A DNA stretch of 64,000 bases from Artocarpus heterophyllus (lineage: Eukaryota; Streptophyta; Magnoliopsida; Rosales; Moraceae): positions 26,300,597 to 26,364,596 of the forward strand of contig CM046347.1 of the NCBI GenBank assembly GCA_025403435.1, given 5' to 3'. How positions within the stretch are numbered: the first letter of the stretch is position 1; each line of letters opens with the position of its first letter. The notes beneath the pieces were generated by a model. It saw only the letters and a list, made by a program, of their open reading frames with translations, made no database searches and had not been told where the DNA came from. The translations under genes were made by a program, and so were the position numbers. This document shows, in pieces, positions 49,689-61,161 of the stretch.

Positions 49689-52340
49689 ATAGATAAGAAA
49701 TGGATGAATGCTCCTAGGGTGAGTGATGATTAGGAGAAAGAGCTTGAGGATTTTGTGACTTTGCAGAGGCTGATGTCAAAGGAAGCATGATTCATTGTCC
49801 TTTTTTGTAGATTATGGAAATATTAGGAAACAACCATATGATTATGTCAGGTTTCATCATGGGATTGATCAGACTTATCAAAAATATAGATATGGCATCA
49901 TGAAAATGTCCTTACTTTATCATTGGCGATGAGGGGAAATGAGGAAGATAACAGTAGGAAGATGGTTGATATGATGAATATTATGGAAGAAGACTTTATG
50001 CACCTACTGGAGTTCTTTGAGATGAAAATGAAAAATACGAAGACACTGTTTTATAGCGGGTTTTTGAAGTATATCATACTATTTGGTTTGATTAGATTGT
50101 AGAATGTGAAGGCATCAAGTGGGTGGTCAACTTGAAATTTCATGTGACTTTTAGAATTGTTACATGATGCATTTCTAAATAATAATAATAAAGGTGTGGG
50201 CAACTATGCATTAGGCAAATAAAACGTCAAGTACTTTAGGCATGGAGTGTGAAAAGATACATGTTTGCCTGACTGATTGTGTGCTATACTGGAAAGAGTA
50301 TGAAGACTTGAATGAATGGTCGATTGCAACGAGTTTAGATGGAAGAAAGCCAAGAAATCGCTGGAGGGAAGAAAGGTGTATCGACAAAAGTATTATGATA
50401 CATTCTAATAAAACTATGCTTGAAGCGATTGCTTTGGAATGTGGATCATGAAAATGATTTGACTTGGTACCATGATAGGAGGATTGATGATGGCATGTTG
50501 AGACACCGGGCTAATTTGCCACAATGTAAGACATTTGATGCAGAGAATCCAAAATTTAGTGTAGACCATAAGAATCTTCATCTTGCTTTATATGTGGATA
50601 AAATGAATCCTCATAATAATTTTACTAGCAAGAACAATACTTGGCCCGTGATACTTGTTAACTACAATCTTCCACTAGACTTGTGCACGAACCAAAAGTC
50701 TTTTATGTTAATTTTGTTGATATTTGGACCTAATCAACTGGCAAATGATATTAACGTGTACCTGGCACCATTGAACAATAAGTTGAGGAGATTGTGGAAA
50801 AGTAGTATAAAAGTTTAAGATAGTTTTTGCGAGGAGACTTTCACACTTCAAGCAATATTGATATGGACTATTAATGACTTCCCTGCATACAGAAACCTAT
50901 CTGAGTACTTGGCTAAGAGTTCAATAGGGTGTCCTATTTGCATGTGGGAGACTCTTCATTTCTATTGAAGCATGATAAGAAGACGGTCTACAATGACCAC
51001 AGATGGCTTTTGCTTATAAACTATTGATACTGTAGACAAAAAAACTTGGTGTCAATGAAGGACTTGTTGACATGAAGACTTTGATGCAACAATTATTTTG
51101 ACTTGCGTTGCATGGAACTCCAGTCGGAGGTGATTAGATATGCACTTATAAAGTTTTGTTTCTTTTTCAACTCCATATGCTTCAAGGTGATATTTGCAAT
51201 GAATTGAAGCTAGATACAATACTAGTGGAGTTAATGAAGACCTTGTGCATGTTTGAGATGTACTTTCCACCATCGTTTTTTAACATTATGGTTGATTTAA
51301 TGGTACACTTAGTATGCAAAATTAGGCTTTATAGGCTAGTGTATTTGAGGTGGATATACCCTTTGAAAAGACATAAAGATTTTTGAAGGGTTATATCAAG
51401 AACTAAAATATACCGGACAGTTGTATTATAGAAAATTACACAGCTGAAGAAGCCAGTGAATTTTGCTTGGAGTACTTGTCTAATATCGAAGCAATCAGTT
51501 TGCCAAAAAAAGGTCAATATTGAGCCTAAAGCAATGTCTTCTAATACTTCATCGTCAGTTTCTTGCAAGGAATGGAAGCAAGCATGTCTTTATGTTTTAT
51601 ACAAGACCCATGTAGTTGAACCATCCATGGAGGCCCGCATGAAGGGAATAAAATATGAAAATTTCAAAAGAGGAAGAAATGAGAATTGGTTGCAAGATGA
51701 ATACAACCACACTTTTAGAAAGTGTATACAAGCACACATATATGCCATGGCTCAGTCTCACAAAACTTGTTAAAGTTAGCAAGAGGACCTTTGTTCACGG
51801 TCATGAGACATACTTCACATTCAATTAATGATTCTACATTCTACATTCGCAAAAGAGATGAGAAACACCTGGTCCAAAATAGTAGTGTATGTCTTCCTGC
51901 CGATTCCATGCATGTTTCCTCTATAAAAGACAAGAATCCTTGTGTATGGAACAATGACCTACTATGATTATATTGAGATCATATGAAAACTTGACTATTG
52001 TGGACTGCAAGTGACACATTTTAAGTGTAAGTAGGCCAATAATAACTACGTGAAAGTTGAAAATGATGGCGTTACAAAGTGAGTTACAACAATGATCTAT
52101 TCATCATCGTATCACAAGAAAAAAAAAAGTATATTACACAACCAATCCAAAAGTTTTAGAGTTGTCATTAGTCATGCAGGTAAAACCAAGAGCAATTCAT
52201 GATAAGGATAATGATGAATGCAACATAATTCCATCTTTTACCAAATGATTTTTTTTGGTGAAGGAGATTGATATTTTTAACGATGACGATTTACACCATT
52301 TAGATGTTGAATGGACACATATTGAAAACACTAACAAGGT
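49689..52340 (+). pseudogene. CACTA (En/Spm) TNP2-type transposase remnant
   Basis: Collinear fragments of a CACTA transposase occur with stops and frame changes. They are: a transposase-associated domain start at about 49689 (KKWMNAPR); the TNP2 core at 50242-50818, with EKIHVCLTDCVLYWKEY, WYHDRRIDDGMLRHRA, NTWPVILVNYNLP and GPNQLANDINVYLAPL; INDFPAYRNLSEYLAKS near 50870; a DUF4218-type stretch at about 51220-51386 (LCMFEMYFPPSFFNIM); and a DUF4216-type stretch at about 51780-52340 (INDSTFYIRKRDEK, then LDYCGLQVTHFKCK). No intact protein is possible. Exact TIRs were not found. Confidence 0.85.
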
Positions 52341-54505
52341 AAGAGGAAAAAAGTAATCATGTTGTATTGTATTTTACTGAATTATATCATTTCATATTAT
52401 ACTGCATTTTACTATGTTTTATTTCATTTCCTCAGTGTTATATTTTTATTTAGATCATTTCATTGCCAGAATAATTATGGCTAACATGAAAATTAATTGA
52501 ATTACTCTTGGAATTGTGTATGTTTGTAATTTTTAGCTTATTTATATTTGTTTTAAACCTTTTATTTGATTTAAATATTTTTTTTGTAAGTGTGGAATAC
52601 ACTAACTAAAATTAGTGAATTATGAAGCCCAATAATAGATATATCAGACGATATTAAAGGTCATCCGAGAGAAACACACGTAAAACAACATTTATTTGTA
52701 TTTTATATATTTTGCAGTTGAAAGATGTTAGACAAAAATTTCTATGAGAAGTAGTCATCTAAGCTATATTCTTTAAACACATTAAACGGTGTTTCTAATG
52801 TAGACAAACTCATGCCTTTAGTAGTCCAAGTAGACTTTAGTCGACGTATTAAACCATAGTAGAAAATAGACCACATACTACAACACTGAATTAGGCGACG
52901 GTTAGACTAATCGTGATGTAAGGGTGTTGAATAAGAATAACGAAGATGTCGATGATTCAGTGATGGCTATAGTGCTATTATGGGAAATGAGATTGACTTT
53001 AGTTGCTAACAATATCATTATTTCTATATGCAATTATGACAATCCTAATATGTAACAGACTACTAGAAAAAAGGTCAGAGGGAGGCGGGGGCGAGATGCA
53101 GTTTGATTTTTTTAAATGTATATATACACTTATTTGAACTTTATATATATGTATGTATATATGTATATATGCCCCTAACCTAAGTTAATAAATATGTATT
53201 TCAAATATCTATCCAATAATCCTAATTTCAATATTTCTTTTTTTGTTTATTATATTTTTGATTTGTGTTTTCCTATTAAATTCTAGTGCTTTGTTAAAAT
53301 ATTTTTCTCTAATTTACTCTTTTTAAAGTATTTTGTTATTCAAATTCTTATAATTCTTTTAAGATGACCTATAAAGTAATTTCTCTAATATGTGGTCATA
53401 TTTACGCATGTTTTCATGCAACCCTCTTTATTACTATTTTTTCATAAAGACTTTTCTCTAATTTGTCCTTGTTAAAGTAATTTTGTTTTCAAATGTGTCC
53501 ATTTTTTTTCTTTTAGCACCTCTTATAATATACTTTCTAAATAACTTTTCATCTAATTTTTTAGCTGAAATTTTTATTACTCAAATACGCTCCACTTGTT
53601 CATTCAACAAAAAATTCTACATGTATATACATTTATACTCTTTAACCAAAAACACTTTTCTATTGAAATTTAACATTTCAAACTATTTTACTTAAAAAAT
53701 AACTAAACCAATTTTTATAATTACATTGAAAAACAGTAAAATTAGAACTCGATATTTTAAAAGATTTCTGGTATTTTTCAATTTGTACACCCTCTAAAAC
53801 AAAATTCTAGCTCTGCCACTCACTAGAAATCATGATACAAACAAAAATACAAATACTCGTCAACGCATCGTCAATCTTAGTGTCAATTTTGAAGTCTATA
53901 CTAATATGTCATTCAATATAATCATAGTTTATCAATTTATCTTCTACAGGTGATAAATGTGACAAGAAAAACGTTGATGCGCAAATATAGATGAAAATGC
54001 CAATATATAAATCATTCCAAAAGTCCGAACCTTAAAGCCTATAATGCATTGATAGTTTGTAATCAAACAAAGCGCCCCTAATGACAATATAGAAGTTCGA
54101 CCACTTAAAACTCATAATGCATTAATGACAATCCATAATCGTACAATCGATGAGAAAGAGGTGGATATTCTAACCTTAAGTTCTTAGCAAGCATAATGGC
54201 ACTTGATAATTTAAGGGGGAAAAAGAAATACGAACAAAGATTATAAGAAGCAAAATTTCCAGTATACTTAAGGCTTAAGAGTATGACAAGGGTCCTTTTT
54301 TTCCCCCTTTGAAGGGGTGATGACAAGGATTTTAAAAAAAAGGAGATTTCTCAAAGGCTACTCCTTTGAAGTCTTTTTTTTTATTATTATTAATTTAGTT
54401 AGACTGTTTTGTTGTTGTTGTTATTAATCTTTGATGGAATGTTTATAAGGGCTTTTTTTTAAAAATAATTCACATATATAATTTATCTATGGTCTTGCTC
54501 GGAGG
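52341..54505. other. Intergenic DNA, no gene seen
   Basis: Probably includes the 3' part of the decayed CACTA element (GCGACGGTTAGACT near 52903). The rest is AT-rich with a TA/TG-rich patch near 53120-53170. The TSD copy ACCCT at 54506-54510 opens the next element. Confidence 0.45.
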
Positions 54506-54510
54506 ACCCT

Positions 54511-56913
54511 TGTAACGCCCCTATATGGGGGTTAACAGTTTTTAATGAGATAAAATAAAAATAAATAATAAAAGTAAAACCTTAAAGATTAAAATTTGCC
54601 CGGGACTTAAATGAAAACTCTCAACTCAAAAATAAAACTATAAACGACAAATAAACCACAGTTTTAATGTAGCACCTTAAATTTAATAATATAAACTGTT
54701 GTCATCATCATTTTAACCCTCAACACATTATAATTACAGTCACAGAAAGTAACAATTGATGCTTACATTATCATGAAGAACATTCTTTACAATTGAGCAG
54801 TCCCAATGTAATATAGTTACATCGCTTCCTCAACTATATTTCTCGTAGCCACCTCACACTTAGTGAGTCCTGAAAAGATATAAACATAAGGGTATGAGCA
54901 ACACTATGCTCAGTAGAGAAAGCCATTACTCACCTTTAGGTTTTTATCATTACCACATTAAAACCTGCATGGTCAGTAAGTCACATCATATTCCAGATTA
55001 TGAGGTTTATTATGATCACATCTTATGGATACCGTAGTTAATCTTTACCAAGTGTCATAATTACACATTTATACAAATATTACCAATCATCATTGTTCCT
55101 AGGTATCCATGTTAAATTGAGTATCACTCAACTCATCGAGACCCAAATGGGCGCACTTGATCACCCTATAAACATTCCAAGGGTGTTCCGGTGAGGGGAC
55201 ATCAAGCCCCGAGTCCTCACCAAATCAATTCCTGTACAGTGTGTTCTGGGACTTTCAACCCAAGGAAGCGTCATCACCTTCCCCCTATTTTACCTTTTAG
55301 GGTATTCATGCCCAAGGACGTAACCGTCGCCCTTTTCATGTCTCACAATTTCTCTATATTAAATCATTATTAATAGAGTTAATTTTCCTAACCATGCTTC
55401 TCAATTTATAACATGTGTCAATTCATTATGTTCCTCGCCGTACAATACAAGACGAGTCCATGTCATAGTTTCATACGTGATACTCATATAATATCAGTTC
55501 AACATAGATATATATATATTGCGGCAAAACAATTAATTTTAATTCTATAAAAACCTCACAAAAGATGAGTAATAGAATCCCTACCTTTCAAGCTTATCAA
55601 CAGTCTCTTAATCCTGGAATCAATTAACGTTAGCTCCATACTCCCTTGATCTTGAACTCCAAGCAAAACAGATCCAGTTGTATCTCGCTGTATCTACGAA
55701 GCATCCTCTGTAGTGCTCCTCGAGCGACTATGAATGGCTAGGAATGCTTCCTGGAGATCATACATTCTTGAAAACGTCATTCTGGACTCCGATACTACTG
55801 TTTGAATTGCCTCGATTCGCGTGCAGTCGGTACCGGATGATTTTCATCGGAGTGGAATTTGCTCAAACGGAGGTCACCATTGCATCCAGAGCATCGAAAC
55901 GAGTCAGGAGGCGGTCTCGGATCTTTGATCGGAGGTCCGGATCACAAAATCCCATTTTGGCCTTTGACCGGCCGTTGACCGGCGTTGACCACCGTTGACC
56001 GGCGTTGACCGACTTTGACCGTCGTTGACTGGCGTCAATCGGGGTCCGTTGGCAGCTGGGCTCGGGCCTACCCCCCCTAAATCGACCCTTCTGAGTCCAA
56101 TGGCGGGGTCAATTTCACCCAATTCTGCCTCTAACATAGCGGGTCGTGAAGTACAACGTCGGTAGAAATGGATGAGCTCCGATCTTGATTCTCCGACGAT
56201 GGAAACCTGAAATTGGCTGAGGGCTTTTGCTACCCATCCTCCTATGAGCATTTCCCCTCATCAAATTTGAAGAAACGTGGCTGGGAAGAGCCAAAACGGA
56301 GGCTCCCGCGGCGGTTGACGGCGGCGTTGGCCGTTCTCCGGCGAAACCGGCTCCTTCCGTGCAATTGATCGAGGGGTTTTACTCCCCTTGATCCTCTGAA
56401 CTCATTGGGAGGGGTGGTGTCAGTCACCTCCTCCGGCAAGGCGGAGTTCCACCATGGGGGCGGAGGTGCACGGCGGCAATAGGCGGGCGGAGCAATCCGG
56501 CGGTTGTTGAGCTGCCACCAAGGGTGGGTTTTGTTCCTCTCATCACGGTGGTCGTGTAGGAACAAGAATCACGTCGATCGGACGTCGGACGGCAAAGATA
56601 TCTCGTCGGAAAGAAATGGGTTTTGCCGCCACTTTGGGCGGCGCGTGTGGTCTCCTCCGGCGGCGTTTTGGGCGGCGCGGCACCTCGTTGGACTCAGCTC
56701 GTCGAGAGCTTTCCATTGGTGCGGGAGGTGTCGAAAACGGATGCCGAAATCTCAGACGATCTTTGAGGAGAGGGAGAGAGAATTTTTAGAGAGAGAAAGT
56801 AGAGAGAGAGAGAGTTTCGAATTATGAGAGAAATTTCTGATTTTTTTTTTATATATATACTAGGTAATTAATCTAATTACCTTAATACCCTTAGGAGAAT
56901 AACGGGTGTCACA
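54511..56913 (-). repeat. 3' LTR of cargo element
   Basis: 2403 bp, TGTAAC...GTCACA on the + strand. By position next to the polypurine tract it is the downstream LTR. Its GC-rich half (about 55740-56760) contrasts with the AT-rich surroundings. ORFs of 84-115 codons here recur in the other LTR and match no family I recognise. Confidence 0.96.
55964..56029. promoter_or_regulatory. Seven TTGAC (W-box core) motifs at about 10-bp spacing, 3' LTR copy
   Basis: TTGAC starts at 55964, 55975, 55985, 55995, 56005, 56015 and 56025; six are TTGACC and one is TTGACT. TTGAC[C/T] is the core bound by WRKY factors. The spacing of one helical turn puts all sites on one DNA face. The same array lies in the other LTR at 62622-62687. 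WRKY responsiveness is inference. Confidence 0.6.
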
Positions 56914-56927
56914 GCTCTACCCCCCTT
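56914..56927 (-). other. Polypurine tract of cargo element
   Basis: On the minus strand AAGGGGGGTAGAGC directly precedes the LTR start TGTGACACCCG. It is preceded by the Gypsy pol-end vestige. Confidence 0.85.
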
Positions 56928-56960
56928 AAAGAAATTTCGTCCTCGAAATTTCAATTCTAG

Positions 56961-57864
56961 TAATACTAGTAAAAATTATGATTCCAATTCCGAGTCTAAA
57001 CCGTTAATGTTGTTTGTCCTCCAAATTTAAGTTATCGTATCTCCACTTATTTACTTGCATAATAAATCTTACTATAAATTCTAAATCCCTCAATGAGAGT
57101 ATTTCTGACAAGTTTCAACTTATAACACCGTATAATAGTCTAAGAATCTGATCAGGCATACATATTGACCATACCATGATTCCAGTCCTTCATTGTCCAT
57201 GGACTGTGATTTACAATCACATTTAAGGAGATTGCCAGAGAAATTTTTATATACTTCATCTTTAGGTTCCTTTCCCTTTTTAAGTAAGGAAAAGTCAAAT
57301 ATATTTGATTTCATACCTCAACTAATAAACTAAAACATAATCATAAAACATATATCACAAACACTTTTATTCAAAACTATACATTAAACTTACTCATAGA
57401 GATATTAAACGGAATCTCAGAGTTGCAGACAAACCCGACATATTTTTCATTAAACAGCTATCATCATGACACAAACATTCAACCCAAATAATATACTCAT
57501 ATTTCATATGGAATATCCCCAAAACTGACTCTGGTACTTCCACATAATATTAACAGAATATTACACATTACAAACATAATACGGATACGTTTCAAGAGTA
57601 CAAGGCACTCCGTATACCAGCTATCCATATCATGCATGCTTATAGAATACAAAAACATCGATAAACAAAAGATCGGACCTTAAGAAGGATGCGTTTCGAG
57701 AGCATCAAGTACTCCGTATCCAGCCATCCCGGCATTAGGCTCAACGAATCTAAAAGATTGAACAACAACGTACCACAAGAAACACAGAATACAGGACAAA
57801 CGGTTATTCGCAACACACGAAATACGGACACACATGCCTATATGCCAAAGATAAAACAAAAAGA
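56961..57864. other. 3' internal region of cargo element, no ORF supported
   Basis: About 0.9 kb between the LOG-like stop codon and the pol vestige. Two similar phrases (GTTTCAAGAGTACAAGGCACTCCGTA near 57589-57614 and a related one at 57687-57719) form a diverged direct repeat. Nothing else was recognised. Confidence 0.45.
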
Positions 57865-58515
57865 TTACAGATGGAGATTCAAATCAATTGGCCGCTCCCG
57901 GCTTTCCCTTTCCCATTCAAGCTTGGATGTTGCAGTGTCGGATTCTGGATGTATGATTTGCATTTTATCTATCAATTCCTCAGCTGTTGAAGCAGTAACA
58001 AAGATTTGTCTCTCCGATTCTGTAGTGATGTTTTCTTCCACAGAGTAATCTAGAAATTTCAAAAGACCGTCATAAAAACCCTTTACGTTCAGCAATCCCA
58101 AAGGTTTGGAATAAAAGCCCAACAATTGCCCACAAGCAACTATAAATATTTCCTCAAGAGTACCTAGACCACCAGGTAATGCTATAAAAGCATCAGAATT
58201 ATAGATTATGTCTTTAAAATTTTTAGGGATACTCCTGACTCCTTCTCCCTTACCTATGGCTTCCTTACAAAGGTTTCCTTCAACTGGAATATGAGGCCAA
58301 ATTCTTACATCAGTAGCGTCGCTAGACCTAGCTGCTAGTGCCATATTTACCATCATTTTTATACTACCACCCCCATAGATTATGTTAATCTTCTTGCGTG
58401 CTAGGACTTGCCCTAAGTGATTTGCAGCTTCTAAATAAGCTTTATCTTTTCCAAGGCTGGAACCACAAAAGACACAGACATTCTTTATTTTCTTCGTGGA
58501 CTGGGAGGTAGACAT
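57865..58515 (-). CDS. LOG-like protein (cytokinin-activating enzyme family), retroelement cargo
   Basis: Intronless 216-aa ORF. The ATG at 58515 gives the family's normal length; the frame is open 13 codons further but with no ATG. Rossmann-like start NVCVFCGSSLG (12-22), YGGGS (47-51), the family signature PGGLGTLEE (114-122) and KPLGLLNVKGFYDGLL (137-152). LOG enzymes cleave cytokinin riboside 5'-monophosphates to free cytokinin plus ribose 5-phosphate in the cytosol. Oddities: GGGS is followed by IKMMV rather than the usual small-residue loop with conserved glycines, and the stretch before the signature (SIPKNFKDI, 95-103) lacks the conserved Glu-Arg-Lys whose Arg is catalytic. Activity may be lost or changed, yet the frame is intact. 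Host LOG genes have introns, so the copy probably came through an RNA intermediate. Confidence 0.85.
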   Translation of the reverse strand: MSTSQSTKKIKNVCVFCGSSLGKDKAYLEAANHLGQVLARKKINIIYGGGSIKMMVNMALAARSSDATDVRIWPHIPVEGNLCKEAIGKGEGVRSIPKNFKDIIYNSDAFIALPGGLGTLEEIFIVACGQLLGFYSKPLGLLNVKGFYDGLLKFLDYSVEENITTESERQIFVTASTAEELIDKMQIIHPESDTATSKLEWERESRERPIDLNLHL

Positions 58516-58554
58516 ATTTGGTTTATAGAAGTGGTTGCTTAATGTCTGCTCCAC

Positions 58555-59159
58555 TTAGACTTCGGGTTCTATATGAGATTTTAAAGATGAGAAATATACA
58601 AAAAAGGGCTAAAGAGATAGACGAGTAGGTAATGAAAAGGTAATCCAAAGATTTAAACAAAATCTTGTGCGGATAAGAAAGTAAGATAAGGTGATTGATA
58701 GTTTACAGAAAATCTGATTCACTTTTTGAAAAAGATTAGACTCTAATTGTATAACTTTTGACAATTGAGAACAATTCGACAGAAGACCCTCTTGACACAA
58801 CTGTAGACTTTTTGACAAATATACACCAAGTCTAGAAATTTAATATAAACGACAAATACTGTAGAACTTTTGAAATTTGAGACACAAATCTTGAAATATC
58901 TGGATAAGCTTTTCAAAATTCAAACATATTACTGTACCGTATGTGACGTGTCTGATAAGATAATATATTTTATTATATATATATTTAAGAAAATCATAAA
59001 TTAAATAAGATATTAACACTTACTGTATCAATCTAATAATCACAATTATTTCAAACACAAAAGCAAATATTCTGAGTAAAAGAAAAACACAAACTGTTGA
59101 ACATCAGCTAAAACTGCTTCAAATAAGTAAGGACTAAATAACCTTTATAGAGCGATGAC
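58555..59159. other. Spacer between the two cargo ORFs
   Basis: AT-rich, about 600 bp. A minus-strand frame of 69 codons (58609-58818) has no recognisable features. No internal promoter is evident. Confidence 0.4.
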
Positions 59160-59681
59160 TTATTTCCCATCCATTTTTCTTATGGCTTGGCAAACAGGAT
59201 CTAGAAATACCATATTCCTGAGGCGTTGTCTTTCTGTATAAAATTTAGGCCAGAGTTTAAAAATAGCTCCTTGAACATATCCACTAGGGTGACCGTGAAG
59301 AGGAGGATGGATGCTATCCAAGTTCTCCTTTGAAAGTCCATCCCTACAAAACCTTATTTTATCCTCTCTATTCGTAGACATATAACCAGGTGAAGTACAT
59401 TTACCGTTACAATTTTGTCTTCCACATTTGTTACAAGTGACCACGATGGCACGAGCTCTTCTTTTCATTGCACTACGACTGGTACCTGTTCCTGGTAAAC
59501 CGACATCTTGACTAAAGTCACTCGGACGGATTTTCCCCTCTATTAACATTCTCACATCACAAGGGATACCAAAACGCATAAGAATCCACAACCGAGTAAT
59601 TCTAGCCTTGTATTTCTTTCTGAGAATCTTTTGGGAGAGTGATGGGAAATACTTTCTCAGGTGTTGGTACTTTGGGTCCAT
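59160..59681 (-). CDS. Cys-rich basic protein resembling viral nucleic-acid-binding protein (NABP), retroelement cargo
   Basis: A 173-aa ORF with ATG at 59681. The N-terminus is very basic (KKYKAR about 22-27). A middle segment RSAMKRRARAIVVTCNKCGR (69-88) puts an arginine-rich patch directly before a four-Cys cluster, Cys83-x2-Cys86-x4-Cys91-x3-Cys95, followed by PGYM and REDKIRFCRDG. This order (hydrophobic helix, Arg patch, Cys4 cluster, short charged tail) is that of the small 3'-proximal nucleic-acid-binding/silencing-suppressor proteins of carla- and vitivirus-type plant RNA viruses. Those are shorter, and this one adds about 55 C-terminal residues (PPLHGHPSGYV to MDGK). It is not a copia or Gypsy gag: the CCHC knuckle pattern is absent. 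Homology is judged by pattern only. Confidence 0.6.
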   Translation of the reverse strand: MDPKYQHLRKYFPSLSQKILRKKYKARITRLWILMRFGIPCDVRMLIEGKIRPSDFSQDVGLPGTGTSRSAMKRRARAIVVTCNKCGRQNCNGKCTSPGYMSTNREDKIRFCRDGLSKENLDSIHPPLHGHPSGYVQGAIFKLWPKFYTERQRLRNMVFLDPVCQAIRKMDGK

Positions 59682-61161
59682 GATGAGATGAAAGAAGAGT
59701 AAATAGAAAGGAAAAATTAAGATAGTAAATTGCAGAATCCTAGAATTCCTTCTTCTTTTAGAGAAAAAGAAGAATTTTTAATGAAAAAGAAGAGGATTTG
59801 CGATTTAGAGAAAAAATAACAAATTAAGAGAGAAAAAGTGAACTCGGAGAAATAAGCTCCTATGCACAGTAAACGTATATGTAAACAATGATTAAACCAC
59901 TGTATATGACACGTATAGAAACCACGTGGGAGAGACAGTGTGAATCAAACTGATTTAAGATTTGAACTAGGCCCAAATGTTCGTAGTTGAAAATGGTCAG
60001 GTTGTTTCGGGCCTTAACACATTTAGAACGAGTTAAATAACAAACATAAAATTGAAAACTAATTCGTATGAATCTTAAACCCAATTCAAAGCCACTATAG
60101 ATAAGTTAACTATGAACAACAAATCTAATTTAACGACAACAAGGATCTTCCTGAATGATATTTAAAATCATTTCATAACAACACAATCTTCCAGCAACTC
60201 AAATGATTTTGTTTTAATCAAAACTTTATTGAACAATACATACACCCATATGTTATTCATAATACTTAACATCTATCAATGGATTCATCATCATTACTAC
60301 CAAGGGTTTAGAATGTGACTAACCTTGAAATCAATACGATTTACGTCTTTCAACGTAGACCATATCAGTGAACAAAGACACTTGATGTTACTACTTAAGA
60401 ACATCTACAATCCCCACAATTCTACTTATACAATATATAATTTCCTCATATAACAAAACCTTAGGTAACCAAAAGATTCACTGATACACTTAAATACAAT
60501 GTACGTAACAAAATATTCCAATTTTGAGATTCATGCATTCTAGACTTTACACAGTCTCAACAGACCAAAAGTCTAACATTTATCTCTCTCATGATTCAAT
60601 ACCATGATTCCCAACTTATATCATATTCCTCAAATAAATAGAACTTTCAAGAAAAGTTATTGACACTTATGTGCTCCATCGAATCCACACATAATCATTA
60701 CTTAGGTTTGAATCAATTACGAAAATTTTGGCATATCTATGTCAAACTTTAAAATCAATAAATCAAGCCTTATATTTCTTATTGTTTTTCACGAGACAAA
60801 AGGCTTTTAAATCCTCGTATCTATACGAATTTCTCATCGTTTATACGAATTAGATATGCTTATAGATCCTAATATTATACGAATCTCTCATAAGCATTCT
60901 ACTTATAAACTCATTCCATATAATTATCATTCCCTCATAACTATTAATACTTTCCTTCTATATAATTATTGTACTCATATAACCATTAGTATTTTCATTC
61001 TATGGCCTTTCCATGTTACATCCTTCTAGACTGTATAAATCAATGTGAAGGTTCATTTTGATGATGACAATGAAAATTCAGCTTCAAAACCATCTCAAAA
61101 ATATATTTTTTTAAAGTGGTGCTACACTCCCTAGGTTAACCGAACCTAGGCTCTGATACCA
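59682..61161. other. 5' leader of cargo element, no ORF supported
   Basis: About 1.5 kb, AT-rich, between the primer binding site and the first cargo ORF on the minus strand. Several variants of TATACGAAT/TCTCATA occur near 60820-60990. No gag-like coding seen. Confidence 0.5.
61149..61161 (-). other. tRNA-iMet primer binding site of cargo element
   Basis: On the minus strand TTGGTATCAGAGCC follows the LTR end after a few bases (GAATTTT). It is the initiator tRNA-Met complement and defines the right-hand LTR as the 5' LTR. Confidence 0.88.

Noticed and set aside
53060..53075. CACTA terminus ACTACTAGAAAA
   Set aside because: Orientation is wrong for the right end of the nearby CACTA remnant and no partner was found.
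55964..56029. CRISPR-like or minisatellite reading of the TTGAC array
   Set aside because: Units are 10-11 bp with no spacers; short motif array in an LTR fits better.
55904..56827. ORFs of 107-115 aa in the GC-rich half of the cargo-element LTR (also at 62562-63485)
   Set aside because: Overlapping on both strands, low-complexity, Arg/Pro-rich and duplicated by the LTR; not convincing proteins.
57865..58515. LOG-like gene as an ordinary host gene between two unrelated solo LTRs
   Set aside because: TSDs match only across the whole 9-kb unit, PBS and PPT sit inside the two LTRs, and the LTRs are almost identical, so the gene lies within one insertion.
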